Positions 15,803 through 25,164 of a stretch of 64,000 nt of DNA are shown here, piece after piece; the first letter of the stretch is position 1, and each line of letters opens with the position of its first letter. The stretch comes from a virus: positions 124,001 to 188,000 of IMG/VR virus record IMGVR_UViG_3300043464_001630; one strand, 5' to 3'. Under the pieces are notes generated by a model. It had not been told where the DNA came from. It did no database searches and saw nothing but the letters and a program-made list of their open reading frames with translations. Made by a program: the position numbers and the translations under genes.

Positions 15803-16678
15803 ATGGAATTTTCTTCTAAATTATTTCTTCCTATTTTAGGCGAAGAAATAAGATACTTAAATTTAAATAATCACAATTATTTAGATATATTAAAATTTGT
15901 AACAAATAACGACGACGAAGGTTTAATAAATTATTTTAATAATATATTATCTGAAAAAATAGTAAATAAAAATTTAGTAAAAGAATTATCAGTCGTAGAA
16001 AAATTTTTAATATTATTAGATTTAAGATCTATATTACTTGGAGATAAATTACAATTAATTAATAAACAAAATATTAATATAGATTTATCTATATCTTCTA
16101 TAAGAGATAATTTAATTAAAAATATAAGAGATACAGAATTAATAAAGTATATAAATTATAACAACATACAGTTGTCTTTGTCAATACCAAAATCATTCGA
16201 TGTGGAAAATATTGATAAAATTTATAAAGAAATAATTGACAAAATAAAAATAGAAGACGACGATATGTACTTTTATTCTTTGACAGAAGAAGAAAAAGAT
16301 ACTATAATTAGCAATTTACCCGCTAACTTAGCGCAAGAATTATTAGGGTATATTGAATATTGTCAAGAACTTTCTGAAAATATTGATATAATCAAAGGAA
16401 ATGAACGTATAGGATTGGATAGTGTACCATTACGTTTCTTCGATAAGACATTATTTTATTTTTTAAAGAACACTTTCGGTAATGATTTGATGGGATTCTA
16501 CGAATTGCAGTTTAATATGATGTCAAAATTGAACGTATCAAGTGATAATTTCATGAAAATGTCTCCCGCTGAATGTAAAATTTTCATTCAGTTCTACAAT
16601 CAAGACATGAAACGACAAGAAGACGCACAGAAATCTAGTGGTTCTATGCCATCCATGCCGAAAGTCCCCAGATTTTAA
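15803..16678 (+). CDS. baseplate hub-type protein, paralogue of the gp26-like neighbour
   Basis: 291 residues. The general layout parallels the 248-residue gene that follows: an N-terminal beta hairpin (FSSKLFLPILGEEIRYLNLN), a helix, 'VVEKFLILLDLRSILLGDKL', a middle of KIEDDDMYF type, then 'SNLPANLAQELLGYIEYCQE'. The neighbour has KIPIVLALRSKAFGSTFEL and ENLPATINNEILDYIQTFRK at equivalent places. A duplication of a T4_baseplate-type protein (gp26/gp51 group) is likely. The C-terminus is a Pro/Ser/Met-rich tail (SGSMPSMPKVPRF). The motif before the start is TAAATC with 5-base spacing, a near match. Confidence 0.5.
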   Translation: MEFSSKLFLPILGEEIRYLNLNNHNYLDILKFVTNNDDEGLINYFNNILSEKIVNKNLVKELSVVEKFLILLDLRSILLGDKLQLINKQNINIDLSISSIRDNLIKNIRDTELIKYINYNNIQLSLSIPKSFDVENIDKIYKEIIDKIKIEDDDMYFYSLTEEEKDTIISNLPANLAQELLGYIEYCQELSENIDIIKGNERIGLDSVPLRFFDKTLFYFLKNTFGNDLMGFYELQFNMMSKLNVSSDNFMKMSPAECKIFIQFYNQDMKRQEDAQKSSGSMPSMPKVPRF

Positions 16679-16712
16679 TTGCAAATCTAGAAAAAAGTGA
16701 TAAATTATAGTC

Positions 16713-17459
16713 ATGAGCGTAACTAGTATTCTTTCTAAACTAAAAGAAATCAATGAATCTGATTTAATTAGTGTTTATGTTCCTTCGTTGAACAAGAATA
16801 TGAAGTTTAAGACTATTTCTGTTAAGCAACAGAAGGATTTGATCAAGAGTGGAATGGACGGAGCACTAGGTGGGATTGTAATTAGCAATGTTATTAATCA
16901 AATTATCATTGATAACTCTACAGAAAAGTACGATTTTCTAGTAGTAGACAAGATTCCAATTGTTTTAGCTCTACGTAGCAAGGCATTCGGTTCTACTTTT
17001 GAATTAAAGACTGAAAATAAAAATGTATTCTTTAACTTAGAAGGTCTTTTGAAGACTCCTCTTAGATTTTCTAATATTAAAAACAAAGAATTGTCTTTCG
17101 AAGAACATAAAATTTCTTTAGAATTGAGTGTTTTGTCATTAGAAGAAGATATCAAGATCAATAATTTTCAGTTAGAAAAATTAAAGAAGGCGAAAGATGA
17201 AGATCTCAGTGAAACTGTGGGTTCTTTGTTTGTTTATGAGATTTTGAAGTTTGTTTCCAAGATCACAGTTGGTTCGGATGAAATCAACATGAAAGAATTT
17301 CCTATTAAAGATCGTTTGACTATTGTGGAAAATCTTCCAGCAACTATTAATAACGAGATTTTAGATTATATTCAAACTTTTAGAAAAGAAGAAATGAGTT
17401 ATATCACAGTTGATGGTGAGTCACTTCCTATTGATGCACGTTTATTCTCAAAAGAATAA
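16713..17459 (+). CDS. baseplate hub subunit, gp26-like (T4_baseplate family)
   Basis: 248 residues. The pattern '...YVPSLNKNMKFKTISVKQQK(DLI)' followed by 'KYDFLVVDKIPIVLALRSKA(FGS)' is that of the T4 gp26 / gp51 family, which has LPSGK-type beta strands, VKEEK, then a 'D..Y.F..LRAKSVGE' helix. It ends with a helical region (LPATINNEILDYIQTFRKEE). These proteins help assemble the central baseplate hub and are chaperones or hub parts next to the tape measure gene. The gene order here (hub, then tape measure) is the same as in T4 (26-27-51-28-29). Confidence 0.6.
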   Translation: MSVTSILSKLKEINESDLISVYVPSLNKNMKFKTISVKQQKDLIKSGMDGALGGIVISNVINQIIIDNSTEKYDFLVVDKIPIVLALRSKAFGSTFELKTENKNVFFNLEGLLKTPLRFSNIKNKELSFEEHKISLELSVLSLEEDIKINNFQLEKLKKAKDEDLSETVGSLFVYEILKFVSKITVGSDEINMKEFPIKDRLTIVENLPATINNEILDYIQTFRKEEMSYITVDGESLPIDARLFSKE

Positions 17460-17467
17460 CTTGATAT

Positions 17468-17473
17468 TAAATA
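17468..17473 (+). promoter_or_regulatory. late-type TAAATA before the tape measure gene
   Basis: Six bases to GTG 17480. Supports GTG over the out-of-frame ATG at 17476. Confidence 0.55.
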
Positions 17474-17479
17474 TTATGA

Positions 17480-19639
17480 GTGAGTGCTGCCTTAGAAGCT
17501 AAATTAGATAGTGTTGTAACGCAATTAAAAAACATTGCGACTGGTGGATTTACGTATTCTACTGTAAGAGATGCTACGGGAAGAACAAAAGTAAAAGCTA
17601 AAGTAGACAAGCAAGAAGCAGAAAAATTAAAAATAACTGCAAAAATACAAGCAGATGCGTCGGCTCAGATATACAAAAAAGTATTAGGTTTGGGTTTTAA
17701 CGAAGAGAAGGCAAAGAAAACCGCCAAGATATTCAAGGATGTTTTTGGAATGAGTGGATCAGGGGGTGGAATTACTAAGAAATCTACCAAGGATTCTGTT
17801 AATTATTTACTTAGAGAAATGCAATGGTTTGATTTCGTAGGAGATCTTATGCATTATTCGTTTAATACTCAAGAGTATCAAGAAGAAATGCTATATAGCA
17901 TGAGAACTCTTATTGGATTACAAACTAGTCCGAAAGATAAGAAAAAGGCGGATTCATCTGGTGGGTTAATGGATAAATTAAAAAGTATAGCAGGATTAGC
18001 ATTGTTAGGAACAGGATTTTTCTTAATAATAAATGCATTGTCTAATGCAGGAAAAATCGACATAGGAAAAACTTTAAAGATACTAGGAATTATCGGATTA
18101 ATGGTTGGAGCATTTGTAATGGTATCTTTAGCTGGTGGTGCGATTAAAAATGCAGCTATTGGTTTTGCTATATTAGCAGCAACTGTAGCATTTTTAATAA
18201 TACCCACAATGATGCGTCTTACTGAAATAAAATTTGAAACTATATTAGAAGGATTAGGTAAATTCGTATTAATAGTTGGTGCGTGTATTGGTTTAATGGC
18301 ATTAATGCGATTTATTAAGAAGAGTGATGTGGTAGTAGCAACTGGAGGATTATTGGCTTTGTCATTAATGGTTGGTTTTTTAATCATTCCATTACTTCAG
18401 CATTTAGCAGAAACAAAATGGAATATCATAACAGACGGATTGGTTAAATTCTCAATAATTGTGGGAGTTATGATTGGCTTAATGGCATTAATGCGCTTTA
18501 TTAAGAAAGGCGAAGTCATAGTAGCAACTATAGCAATGGGAGCTTTGGTATTTTTGGTCGGATATTTGGCAGATAATTTACAAAAGTATGCTAATAAGCC
18601 TTGGGAAGCAATTAAAGAAGGATTAAAAATAGCTGGCGTGGCATTTGGAGCGTTCTTTGCTATGTTTGGTGTTCTTGCTGTGGGTGTTAAAGTTATAGGA
18701 AAAGCAGGAATGGCATTAACAGGTGCTATTATGTTTGAGCTAGTTTATTTGGTTGGATATTTAGCGGATAATCTAGAAAAATATGCTGGAAAAGATTGGA
18801 AAGCAATTACAGAAGGATTAGAAATAGCTGGGATAGCATTCGGTGCATTAGTAGCAGCAGTGACTATATTAGCAGGAGCAATGGCAATAGGAGGGCCTAT
18901 AGCCATTGTTGCAGGAGCCGTAGCTGGTGGTGTAATGTTGGCACTTGCCGAAGTTATGAATATGTCTGCTGATGCTTTGATTAAATTTGGAAGCGTAAAT
19001 GGAAAAAATTTAATTACTGTAGCAGAGGGAATGGTTGCAATTGGAGCAGGATTAGTAGCAATGATGGGAGGCAGTGTGTTGGGAACTGCTGGTGTAATGG
19101 TTGATAAGTTATCAAGCCTTGTTGGACTAGATCCAGTTTCGTTTTTAAAGAAATTTGAAGTATTAGATGGAGTAAAGCTACTCAATATTGGAACAGGTAT
19201 AAAATATTTAGCAGAAGGTTTGAAAACTCTTTCTCAAGGTATAGAAATCAAAAATATAGTAAATGATTTGATATTATTAACCACTCCGTTGTTGAGTTTC
19301 ACTAGTGCATTAGATTCTTTTTCCAATTCGTATAAACAGTTAGAAAAAATTAAAATGGAATCTGAAATAAATCAGAATTTCAACATGAATATGAAGTCCG
19401 ATACGGGTATCCAGAAGGCAATATTAGATTTACATGCACAAGAATTGTCCGTTCAACAAGCCCAATTAGAACAGTTAAAAATAAATGGTAATTTATTGTA
19501 TCAATTAGTTTCAAATGGAGGAATGGGAAAAGGAGTTTCCGCTCCACAACAAACAATTAGTATTAAATCTCCTAATTTTTCTACAAAAGAAAATTATATG
19601 AATAATATGAAATTGACTTCTATGTCATTGCAAGAGTAG
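17480..19639 (+). CDS. tail tape measure protein
   Basis: 719 residues. The N-terminal ~150 are helical and polar. Residues ~165-510 are long hydrophobic helices with imperfect repeats (GLMALMRFIKK occurs twice, 62 residues apart; LVGYLADNLxKYAxKxW also occurs twice). The C-terminus is helical and Gln-rich. Hydrophobic helices plus position after the hub genes indicate the tape measure, which sets tail length and may enter the membrane during ejection. Start: TAAATA ends 6 bases before GTG 17480. An ATG at 17476 is out of frame and stops after eight codons, so GTG is used. Confidence 0.75.
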   Translation: MSAALEAKLDSVVTQLKNIATGGFTYSTVRDATGRTKVKAKVDKQEAEKLKITAKIQADASAQIYKKVLGLGFNEEKAKKTAKIFKDVFGMSGSGGGITKKSTKDSVNYLLREMQWFDFVGDLMHYSFNTQEYQEEMLYSMRTLIGLQTSPKDKKKADSSGGLMDKLKSIAGLALLGTGFFLIINALSNAGKIDIGKTLKILGIIGLMVGAFVMVSLAGGAIKNAAIGFAILAATVAFLIIPTMMRLTEIKFETILEGLGKFVLIVGACIGLMALMRFIKKSDVVVATGGLLALSLMVGFLIIPLLQHLAETKWNIITDGLVKFSIIVGVMIGLMALMRFIKKGEVIVATIAMGALVFLVGYLADNLQKYANKPWEAIKEGLKIAGVAFGAFFAMFGVLAVGVKVIGKAGMALTGAIMFELVYLVGYLADNLEKYAGKDWKAITEGLEIAGIAFGALVAAVTILAGAMAIGGPIAIVAGAVAGGVMLALAEVMNMSADALIKFGSVNGKNLITVAEGMVAIGAGLVAMMGGSVLGTAGVMVDKLSSLVGLDPVSFLKKFEVLDGVKLLNIGTGIKYLAEGLKTLSQGIEIKNIVNDLILLTTPLLSFTSALDSFSNSYKQLEKIKMESEINQNFNMNMKSDTGIQKAILDLHAQELSVQQAQLEQLKINGNLLYQLVSNGGMGKGVSAPQQTISIKSPNFSTKENYMNNMKLTSMSLQE

Positions 19640-19644
19640 TTCAT

Positions 19645-19650
19645 TAAATA
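19645..19650 (+). promoter_or_regulatory. late-type TAAATA before the tube-cap-like gene
   Basis: Five bases to the ATG. Confidence 0.55.
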
Positions 19651-19655
19651 TTGTT

Positions 19656-20960
19656 ATGCCCGGAATGTTTATGCCAATTATTGGTCAGAATGTAGAACCC
19701 GCACCACCAAAAGCGATTCCTACACAGCCAGAATTTATTGGCCCTCCATATCCAGCGGCTTCTGAACCAGAAAAGGCAAAAGATCAGTCTGCATATCAAA
19801 AAGAACAACCAACAAATCAAAACATAAGCAATGCAGGAAGTCGTCCCGAAACACAAATGGTGATGTCTCCGCAAGAAAAAGTAGTTAATACTACAATAGA
19901 TGTTATTCGTGATTACGATTGGACATATTCTAGAAATAAAACATCCAGAGCAGACGAAGTTCCTTATGTAGAAATAAAAGAATTTAAGTTAGCAGGTAAT
20001 TCTTACATTACATCGCTAATGACTTCTGCATTGTTATTTCCCGATGTAATAGAATCAGATGCAAATGCGTTAGGTACTTCTTTTTATGAAAAGATAGCAA
20101 ATTTCAAAGACAATACATTTGCTAAATTTATCAGCGAAAACAAACAAAACTTGATGGGAAAAATTGCTGATAATGCAAAAAATTTAGGCGGTAAAATGTC
20201 TGAACAAATTAAAGGATTGGATAACTCTGCTTCACAATGGAATAATAATGATTTAGAGAAAAATTATTCTTATTTGTATATTAGAAAACCCACAGGAAGA
20301 ACTTATAGATTTCCACATTTTGATAATAATTTTATTAGTATTGGTAATAGTTTTGATGATACATATCAAGCAAGTACTCCTTGGCAAGAAGCTTTGGGTA
20401 ATGTGAGCAAAACTGTTGAAATGGCTGCTAATTTGATGAATTTTGCTTCGATTACAGAACCCGGTATGTATATACAACGTCCGAAGTTTTATAAATTTGG
20501 AGATTCTGAATATACTACTGCTGTTGATTTTTATTTGTTTAATACATTAAATGCGAATTCATATTTAAAAAATTTAGAATTGATTACTAAATTAGTAATA
20601 CAAAATTCTCCACATAGATTCAATAGAATATTAGTAGATCCTCCCTGTATTTACGAATTAACAATACCGGGCAGAGGGTTTTATCCTTATGCACATATAA
20701 GTAGTTTACAAGTTCAACACGAAGGAACAAAACGCATATTAACAAATAAAGACGGGAAACGAGCAATAATTCCCGATGCATTTAAAGTTCATATAGAATT
20801 TAAATCTCTCACTTCTGAAGTTAACAACTTTTTTATTCCACAAATGGGAACATCAGGAATTGACGTATCTAAAAGATATGGAATAAGCACGGTCGTAAGA
20901 GACGTATTAAATAATGTAGGAGATACTATAAGCCAATTAGGATCAATACTTAAAGTTTAA
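19656..20960 (+). CDS. baseplate tube-cap-like protein (gp48/gp54 group)
   Basis: 434 residues. The first ~70 are Pro/Gln-rich and disordered. The rest includes YLYIRKPTGRTYRFPHFDNN, IQRPKFYKFGDSEYTTAVDF and a C-terminal ILVDPPCIYELTIPGRGFYP ... AFKVHIEFKSLTSEVNNFF. The last segment resembles the tube/hub-type beta folds of T4 gp48/gp54, which cap the baseplate and start the tube. In T4, gene 48 follows the tape measure gene as here. TAAATA ends 5 bases before the ATG. It could also be another hub component. Confidence 0.45.
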   Translation: MPGMFMPIIGQNVEPAPPKAIPTQPEFIGPPYPAASEPEKAKDQSAYQKEQPTNQNISNAGSRPETQMVMSPQEKVVNTTIDVIRDYDWTYSRNKTSRADEVPYVEIKEFKLAGNSYITSLMTSALLFPDVIESDANALGTSFYEKIANFKDNTFAKFISENKQNLMGKIADNAKNLGGKMSEQIKGLDNSASQWNNNDLEKNYSYLYIRKPTGRTYRFPHFDNNFISIGNSFDDTYQASTPWQEALGNVSKTVEMAANLMNFASITEPGMYIQRPKFYKFGDSEYTTAVDFYLFNTLNANSYLKNLELITKLVIQNSPHRFNRILVDPPCIYELTIPGRGFYPYAHISSLQVQHEGTKRILTNKDGKRAIIPDAFKVHIEFKSLTSEVNNFFIPQMGTSGIDVSKRYGISTVVRDVLNNVGDTISQLGSILKV

Positions 20961-20962
20961 AA

Positions 20963-21313
20963 ATGAATAAGATTACATTAACAAATGAACCAGAAAGATA
21001 TGAAAATATTTTCAATGTTTATGAAACAACAAATGAAAATAACGATACTTATGCTTTTTATAATATATTAAGCAAAGTAACAATTCCTTCTGATTTATCT
21101 GATGATGTTTTTCAGTATTTCATAGTACAATCAGAGATGCCACTAACCGCACTCAGTTATGATATATACAAATCCCAACATTTGTGGTGGTTAATCATGG
21201 CAGTAAATAATATTAAAAATCCGGTAAGATTAATAGCCGGTGGATCTAAAATTAAAATAATTAAACCTGATTACTTAGAAAGTATATTAAGTTCTATTAA
21301 GCAAAAAATTTAA
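20963..21313 (+). CDS. baseplate wedge subunit, gp53-like
   Basis: 116 residues, shorter than T4 gp53 (196). Its core matches the gp53 motif: 'TALSYDIYKSQHLWWLIMAV(NNI)' compares with T4 'LANAIYGNPQLYWVLLMCND'. A LysM-like tail follows (LIAGGSKIKIIKPDYLESIL). gp53 joins wedges together into the baseplate ring. It starts 2 bases after the preceding stop and the next gene again starts 2 bases later, a tight operon. Confidence 0.7.
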   Translation: MNKITLTNEPERYENIFNVYETTNENNDTYAFYNILSKVTIPSDLSDDVFQYFIVQSEMPLTALSYDIYKSQHLWWLIMAVNNIKNPVRLIAGGSKIKIIKPDYLESILSSIKQKI

Positions 21314-21315
21314 AA

Positions 21316-22866
21316 ATGCCTACTGAAGTTTCAAATAGTATAAAAGAAAAGCATTTCTATTCAAAATATGGAAATGAAGAATATTATTTTAAATTGGCAT
21401 TGTATAATAATAACGGAGATTGTATATTCTTACAGAGAAATTCAGTACGACATTTAACTATTGAGGATAATATTTTTAATCCTTTTCATTCAGGCACACT
21501 AGTAATTTCAAATGACCAAACTGTTATTGAAAAATCTCCAAATCCTTACGTTTTTTTAGGAAATGGACGAGATATTGTTGATATAGAAATCATACCTTGC
21601 GTTAATGGCGATTTTGAAAAAGATTCTGTCAATGAAAGTAATAAAGAACACGTAGGACTTAAATTTAATTTTGTAGTAACTGAAAGCGTTGACGTAACTT
21701 TTAACGGTTCGGTTTGTAAAAGATTAGAGTTGGTAGAGTATTCGCAATATATGCTATCAGAAAACATATGCAACATATTTGCATTACAAAAAGCTGGAGC
21801 ATTAGGAGGAAACTACATGGAAACAAATGGGGGTAACGGAAAACCCACAGGAGATGTAATAAAATCTATTCTTTATGCAGTATACAATGATAATGCAGTA
21901 ACAGATGAAATTTTTTATACAGATCCAATAACCAAACAAAAAATATTTGAAGGCGAAAGCGATACAACACTTACTTTGAATCCATACGGAGCAATGTCCT
22001 ACATGGAAGTGTTAAATTACGTATTATCTTTTCATTCTTATAAAAAATCTCCATGCGTTCTTCAGTTTGACAGATATCAAAAGAAATTCATGTTAATTTC
22101 TTTAAAAAGTTTATTCGAAAATAATAAAAACTACGTAACAGAAACATTAAGATTTCCATCACCAAGTCAAACGGAATTTTCTTCCGGAGAAAAGAAACCA
22201 GAAAATCCCGCAATAAAATGGGAAACTTTTCCAGTAACTTTCGAAGAATCTAAAATAATGCAATATTATGTAGATTCCCCGACTTGTAAATATAACGTAG
22301 ATTTGGCTGGCAATAGCGGGATTTTATCAAATTCTAGAAGTTACAAATCTATGGTTTTTGATTTAACCACATTAAACAGCGAAACATTCATGAAAACTTT
22401 TTATGAATTGTTTGTTAAACCATTTAAAGATAGTTTTAATAATTCAGATGATACAAAACTAGAAGCTTTTCCTAATTTTTATCCCAATCCAAATAAAAAG
22501 AATAATTTTGATACAAACAAAGGTGTATTACCACCTAATTTAGATGAAAAAAAATATCTAAACCAAAAGATGTCGTCTTTATTGTATTTAAATAACGTTT
22601 ATCAATATAAATTGATAGGAAAAACTCATAGAAAATCTATGTCATTCGTTGATGTAGTTAAAAAAGCAGAAAATAAAAACGGAAGATTCGTAGCCACAAG
22701 ATGGGATCTAAATAACTTAGGAAGACATTTAGTTACATCAGTCAAACATATTTTTGAATTTGATACATATCATAACGAAATAGAAACTATCAAACCATAT
22801 AGATTGGTGGATGGAAACGAGACAGATTCGATGAAATTAGAAGATTTTTTGAAACAAGGAGTTTAG
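21316..22866 (+). CDS. baseplate hub protein, gp27-like
   Basis: 516 residues. The N-terminal strand pattern 'RHLTIEDNIFNPFHSGTLVI' (SND) is typical of hub proteins of the gp27/gpD fold ('..IxENLFxPxxSGTLxL..'). A domain of ~130 residues with GLKFNFVVTES and CKRLELVEYSQYML follows, then a helical 'YMEVLNYVLSFHS' region. The C-terminal half has VTFEESKIMQYYVDSPTCKY and YQYKLIGKTHRKSMSFVDVV. The position next to gp53 and before the spike-like gene supports a central hub role. Assignment is by pattern and context. Confidence 0.5.
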   Translation: MPTEVSNSIKEKHFYSKYGNEEYYFKLALYNNNGDCIFLQRNSVRHLTIEDNIFNPFHSGTLVISNDQTVIEKSPNPYVFLGNGRDIVDIEIIPCVNGDFEKDSVNESNKEHVGLKFNFVVTESVDVTFNGSVCKRLELVEYSQYMLSENICNIFALQKAGALGGNYMETNGGNGKPTGDVIKSILYAVYNDNAVTDEIFYTDPITKQKIFEGESDTTLTLNPYGAMSYMEVLNYVLSFHSYKKSPCVLQFDRYQKKFMLISLKSLFENNKNYVTETLRFPSPSQTEFSSGEKKPENPAIKWETFPVTFEESKIMQYYVDSPTCKYNVDLAGNSGILSNSRSYKSMVFDLTTLNSETFMKTFYELFVKPFKDSFNNSDDTKLEAFPNFYPNPNKKNNFDTNKGVLPPNLDEKKYLNQKMSSLLYLNNVYQYKLIGKTHRKSMSFVDVVKKAENKNGRFVATRWDLNNLGRHLVTSVKHIFEFDTYHNEIETIKPYRLVDGNETDSMKLEDFLKQGV

Positions 22867-22869
22867 TTT

Positions 22870-24696
22870 ATGGTATTTTATAGAAACACATTTCCAGAAT
22901 TTTTAGAAGCAATATCGATTGGGCCTGATCCATCGTTTTTAGAAAAAAACACATCATATTGCGAATTCGTAAGTGCATTTCCACAAGAAGTAGAACTGAT
23001 GTATGAATGGAAAGCTGTCAAAAAGTCATCGAATCCGATGGCGAGTCTCAGGAAATTTACTAAAAACTTTATTTTAAATGCTCCTGATTTAGATGTACAA
23101 ACGATTAATTTTTTTGTTAGAAAAGTTAACGTATATCCAGAATATTATTCTAATACAATAAAAACAGAAGTTGAAGAATGTTTTAAGTATGTATCAGACA
23201 ACAATTATTCAATATCTAATTTTAATGTAGATCCGATTGTGATCAACAATCGTCCAATGCAAAATGATTCTAATTTTTTAGATAAATTAGCAAAAATGAT
23301 GCAGAGCTGTAAGAAACCTTGTAATTATTTCAAGCCGCCATCAACCACAATCGGAACATTAGGAGACTTCGGCAGAGCATTGAGCGATAGTGCTTCTATT
23401 TTAGGACAAGCTGGTGATGATTTATTACATGCTCCTACAAACATCGCAACTAATGTGATGAATAAAATTAAACCACAAGTCAGAACCGAATTTTTTAAAC
23501 TTAAAATATTAACACAAAATTTATACAGAGATGGTGTTAAACCTTTCTTTTCTAAAGAAGACAGAGAACGAGTAAAAAGTGGAGTTAGTTCGGGAAAAAC
23601 TCCCGATAGTGAATTTTACAGAATGCCACTTACTGGAGATACACAAAGTTATTTCACAACGGCAACAGTACATTCACAAATACAATCGAAGATACAACAA
23701 CAATTAGGAGATTGTTATAGAATGTATACGAATGCAATGCGTTTTAATGCATATGATCCAGTAATGAATGCTGCTTATGCTAAACGCAAATACATGGGTG
23801 TTAAAAATGGAAATGTGAAATCATTAGTAGACATTCTAGGAGGATTAGCACCAGCACAGTATGCGGCAGAAACTACATATCGTAATGCATTGGATGTTCC
23901 TAACAATTCGGATTATAGAAGTTTTGATGATTCACCAAAAGCACCAAAATACGACACTTATGATGGACCTTCTAAAGGCTCAGAAGCCGTCGTAACCGCA
24001 GGAAGTGGCGCTACCGCAAATGCAGTAGAAGCCGCAGGAGCAGGAACTGAAACTCCTCCTACTAATGGGAAAAAATATGAATTCAATTACGGAGAAGTAA
24101 AACTAACCAAATACGGATACATCATGGACGAGTGTCCAGATTCTGGAACAGAAAAGGGTTTCGGAAATATGGGAAACATGATAGTTCCATTAAAAACCAT
24201 TGCAGTTGCTCCAGAAAGTATAAAAAACGGAACGGTTAAAAAAGGAGATGTGCTAATAATTACATGCACAGACAAAGGTGGCAATACATGGATCGAACGT
24301 AGACAAGTAGGAGATCAGTCTGGGGGCGGATTGCTGGGATCTAAATATAAATTTTTAATAGACGAATTTGTTCCTAATAATTCATTTAAGAGTAAATTAG
24401 CAGGAAGATCCGATCAATTAAAAATTAGTATTCAGATTGCAGATACCAAAGAACCACCAGCTAAATGGAATCCACAAGAAGCATCGCAATTTGCTCCTAT
24501 GTTCTTGTGTAGGAATGACTGGGAACGTGTAAGATATAATGCAAAAAGCAATTACAAAAAGCTAATGGATACAGAATATATAAAATATGTAAAATGGGAT
24601 TCTAACGAAACCGTATACGATTCATTCGTAACTCATCCGGGTTGTAATGGAATTGCTAAAGCATGGAAGAACCCAAGTCCAACTAAAGTTGTGTAA
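22870..24696 (+). CDS. baseplate central protein with a 3D/DPBB-like domain
   Basis: 608 residues. The N-terminal two-thirds are structural with no family I recognise. Residues ~320-405 form a linker that becomes Ala/Gly-rich. The C-terminal ~200 residues contain 'KTIAVAPESIKNGTVKKGD', 'RRQVGDQSGGGLLGSKYKF' and 'LIDEFVP'. This resembles the double-psi barrel '3D' domain of peptidoglycan lytic enzymes (AVxPxxIPxGT ... AxDxGGxIxGxxIDxF). A muralytic domain at the tip would fit a hub/spike position, like T4 gp5 lysozyme. The catalytic assignment is unproven. The gene ends convergent with the minus-strand gene at 24698. Confidence 0.45.
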   Translation: MVFYRNTFPEFLEAISIGPDPSFLEKNTSYCEFVSAFPQEVELMYEWKAVKKSSNPMASLRKFTKNFILNAPDLDVQTINFFVRKVNVYPEYYSNTIKTEVEECFKYVSDNNYSISNFNVDPIVINNRPMQNDSNFLDKLAKMMQSCKKPCNYFKPPSTTIGTLGDFGRALSDSASILGQAGDDLLHAPTNIATNVMNKIKPQVRTEFFKLKILTQNLYRDGVKPFFSKEDRERVKSGVSSGKTPDSEFYRMPLTGDTQSYFTTATVHSQIQSKIQQQLGDCYRMYTNAMRFNAYDPVMNAAYAKRKYMGVKNGNVKSLVDILGGLAPAQYAAETTYRNALDVPNNSDYRSFDDSPKAPKYDTYDGPSKGSEAVVTAGSGATANAVEAAGAGTETPPTNGKKYEFNYGEVKLTKYGYIMDECPDSGTEKGFGNMGNMIVPLKTIAVAPESIKNGTVKKGDVLIITCTDKGGNTWIERRQVGDQSGGGLLGSKYKFLIDEFVPNNSFKSKLAGRSDQLKISIQIADTKEPPAKWNPQEASQFAPMFLCRNDWERVRYNAKSNYKKLMDTEYIKYVKWDSNETVYDSFVTHPGCNGIAKAWKNPSPTKVV

Positions 24697-24697
24697 A

Positions 24698-25153
24698 CTA
24701 TTCTGTGATTGCGTCTATAACAGTAGACTTATTGATAAGTTGTTTTAAAACATCTTCTCTTGAAGCAAGAAACACGTTTGTTTTTACTTCTAGTTCTTCT
24801 CGCTTGTTGTTTATTTCCATTTCTTTAATTTTAACAGAATTTTCAAGTTTTTCTTTGTTTATTACAATTTTGTTTAAAATTTCAATAGCACCTGCTGTTG
24901 ATTTTATAAGTTCAGAAAGAGAAACGACATCTTCTGCGGTTGGAGCTGCTTGAACATTGTCTTTTATGTATTCTACAGATTCTGTAGCATTTTCTACTAA
25001 TCTACTAGCATACTGCACGACGAATTTCTCTAAACTTTCTCTAGAAATGTTGTCGCTAGAAGCTTCTTTTGCTTTTTTAGCAACAGTTGGTACGGTTTTA
25101 AGTTGATTTAAGAGAGAATTGACTGTATCATCGAGTTCTGCATCGTCAGACAT
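24698..25153 (-). CDS. candidate terminase small subunit (gp16-like), coiled-coil protein
   Basis: 151 residues, nearly all helical. The pattern 'ENATESVEYIKDNVQAAPTA', then 'EDVVSLSELIKSTAGAIEIL', then Lys/Glu-rich coiled coil recalls the T4 gp16 centre '[34 protein letters not shown]', and the length (164 in T4) is similar. gp16 oligomers recognise DNA for packaging. A late TAAATA motif with 5-base spacing precedes it although the adjoining genes are early-type. A generic coiled-coil assembly factor is the alternative. Confidence 0.4.
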   Translation of the reverse strand: MSDDAELDDTVNSLLNQLKTVPTVAKKAKEASSDNISRESLEKFVVQYASRLVENATESVEYIKDNVQAAPTAEDVVSLSELIKSTAGAIEILNKIVINKEKLENSVKIKEMEINNKREELEVKTNVFLASREDVLKQLINKSTVIDAITE

Positions 25154-25158
25154 ATCTG

Positions 25159-25164
25159 TATTTA
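25159..25164 (-). promoter_or_regulatory. late-type TAAATA before the gp16-like gene
   Basis: CTAAATA, five bases to the ATG. Close to the dUTPase promoter on the other strand. Confidence 0.55.

Noticed and set aside
17476-17502. ATG start for the tape measure gene
   Set aside because: It is out of frame and stops after eight codons. GTG 17480 fits the TAAATA spacing.
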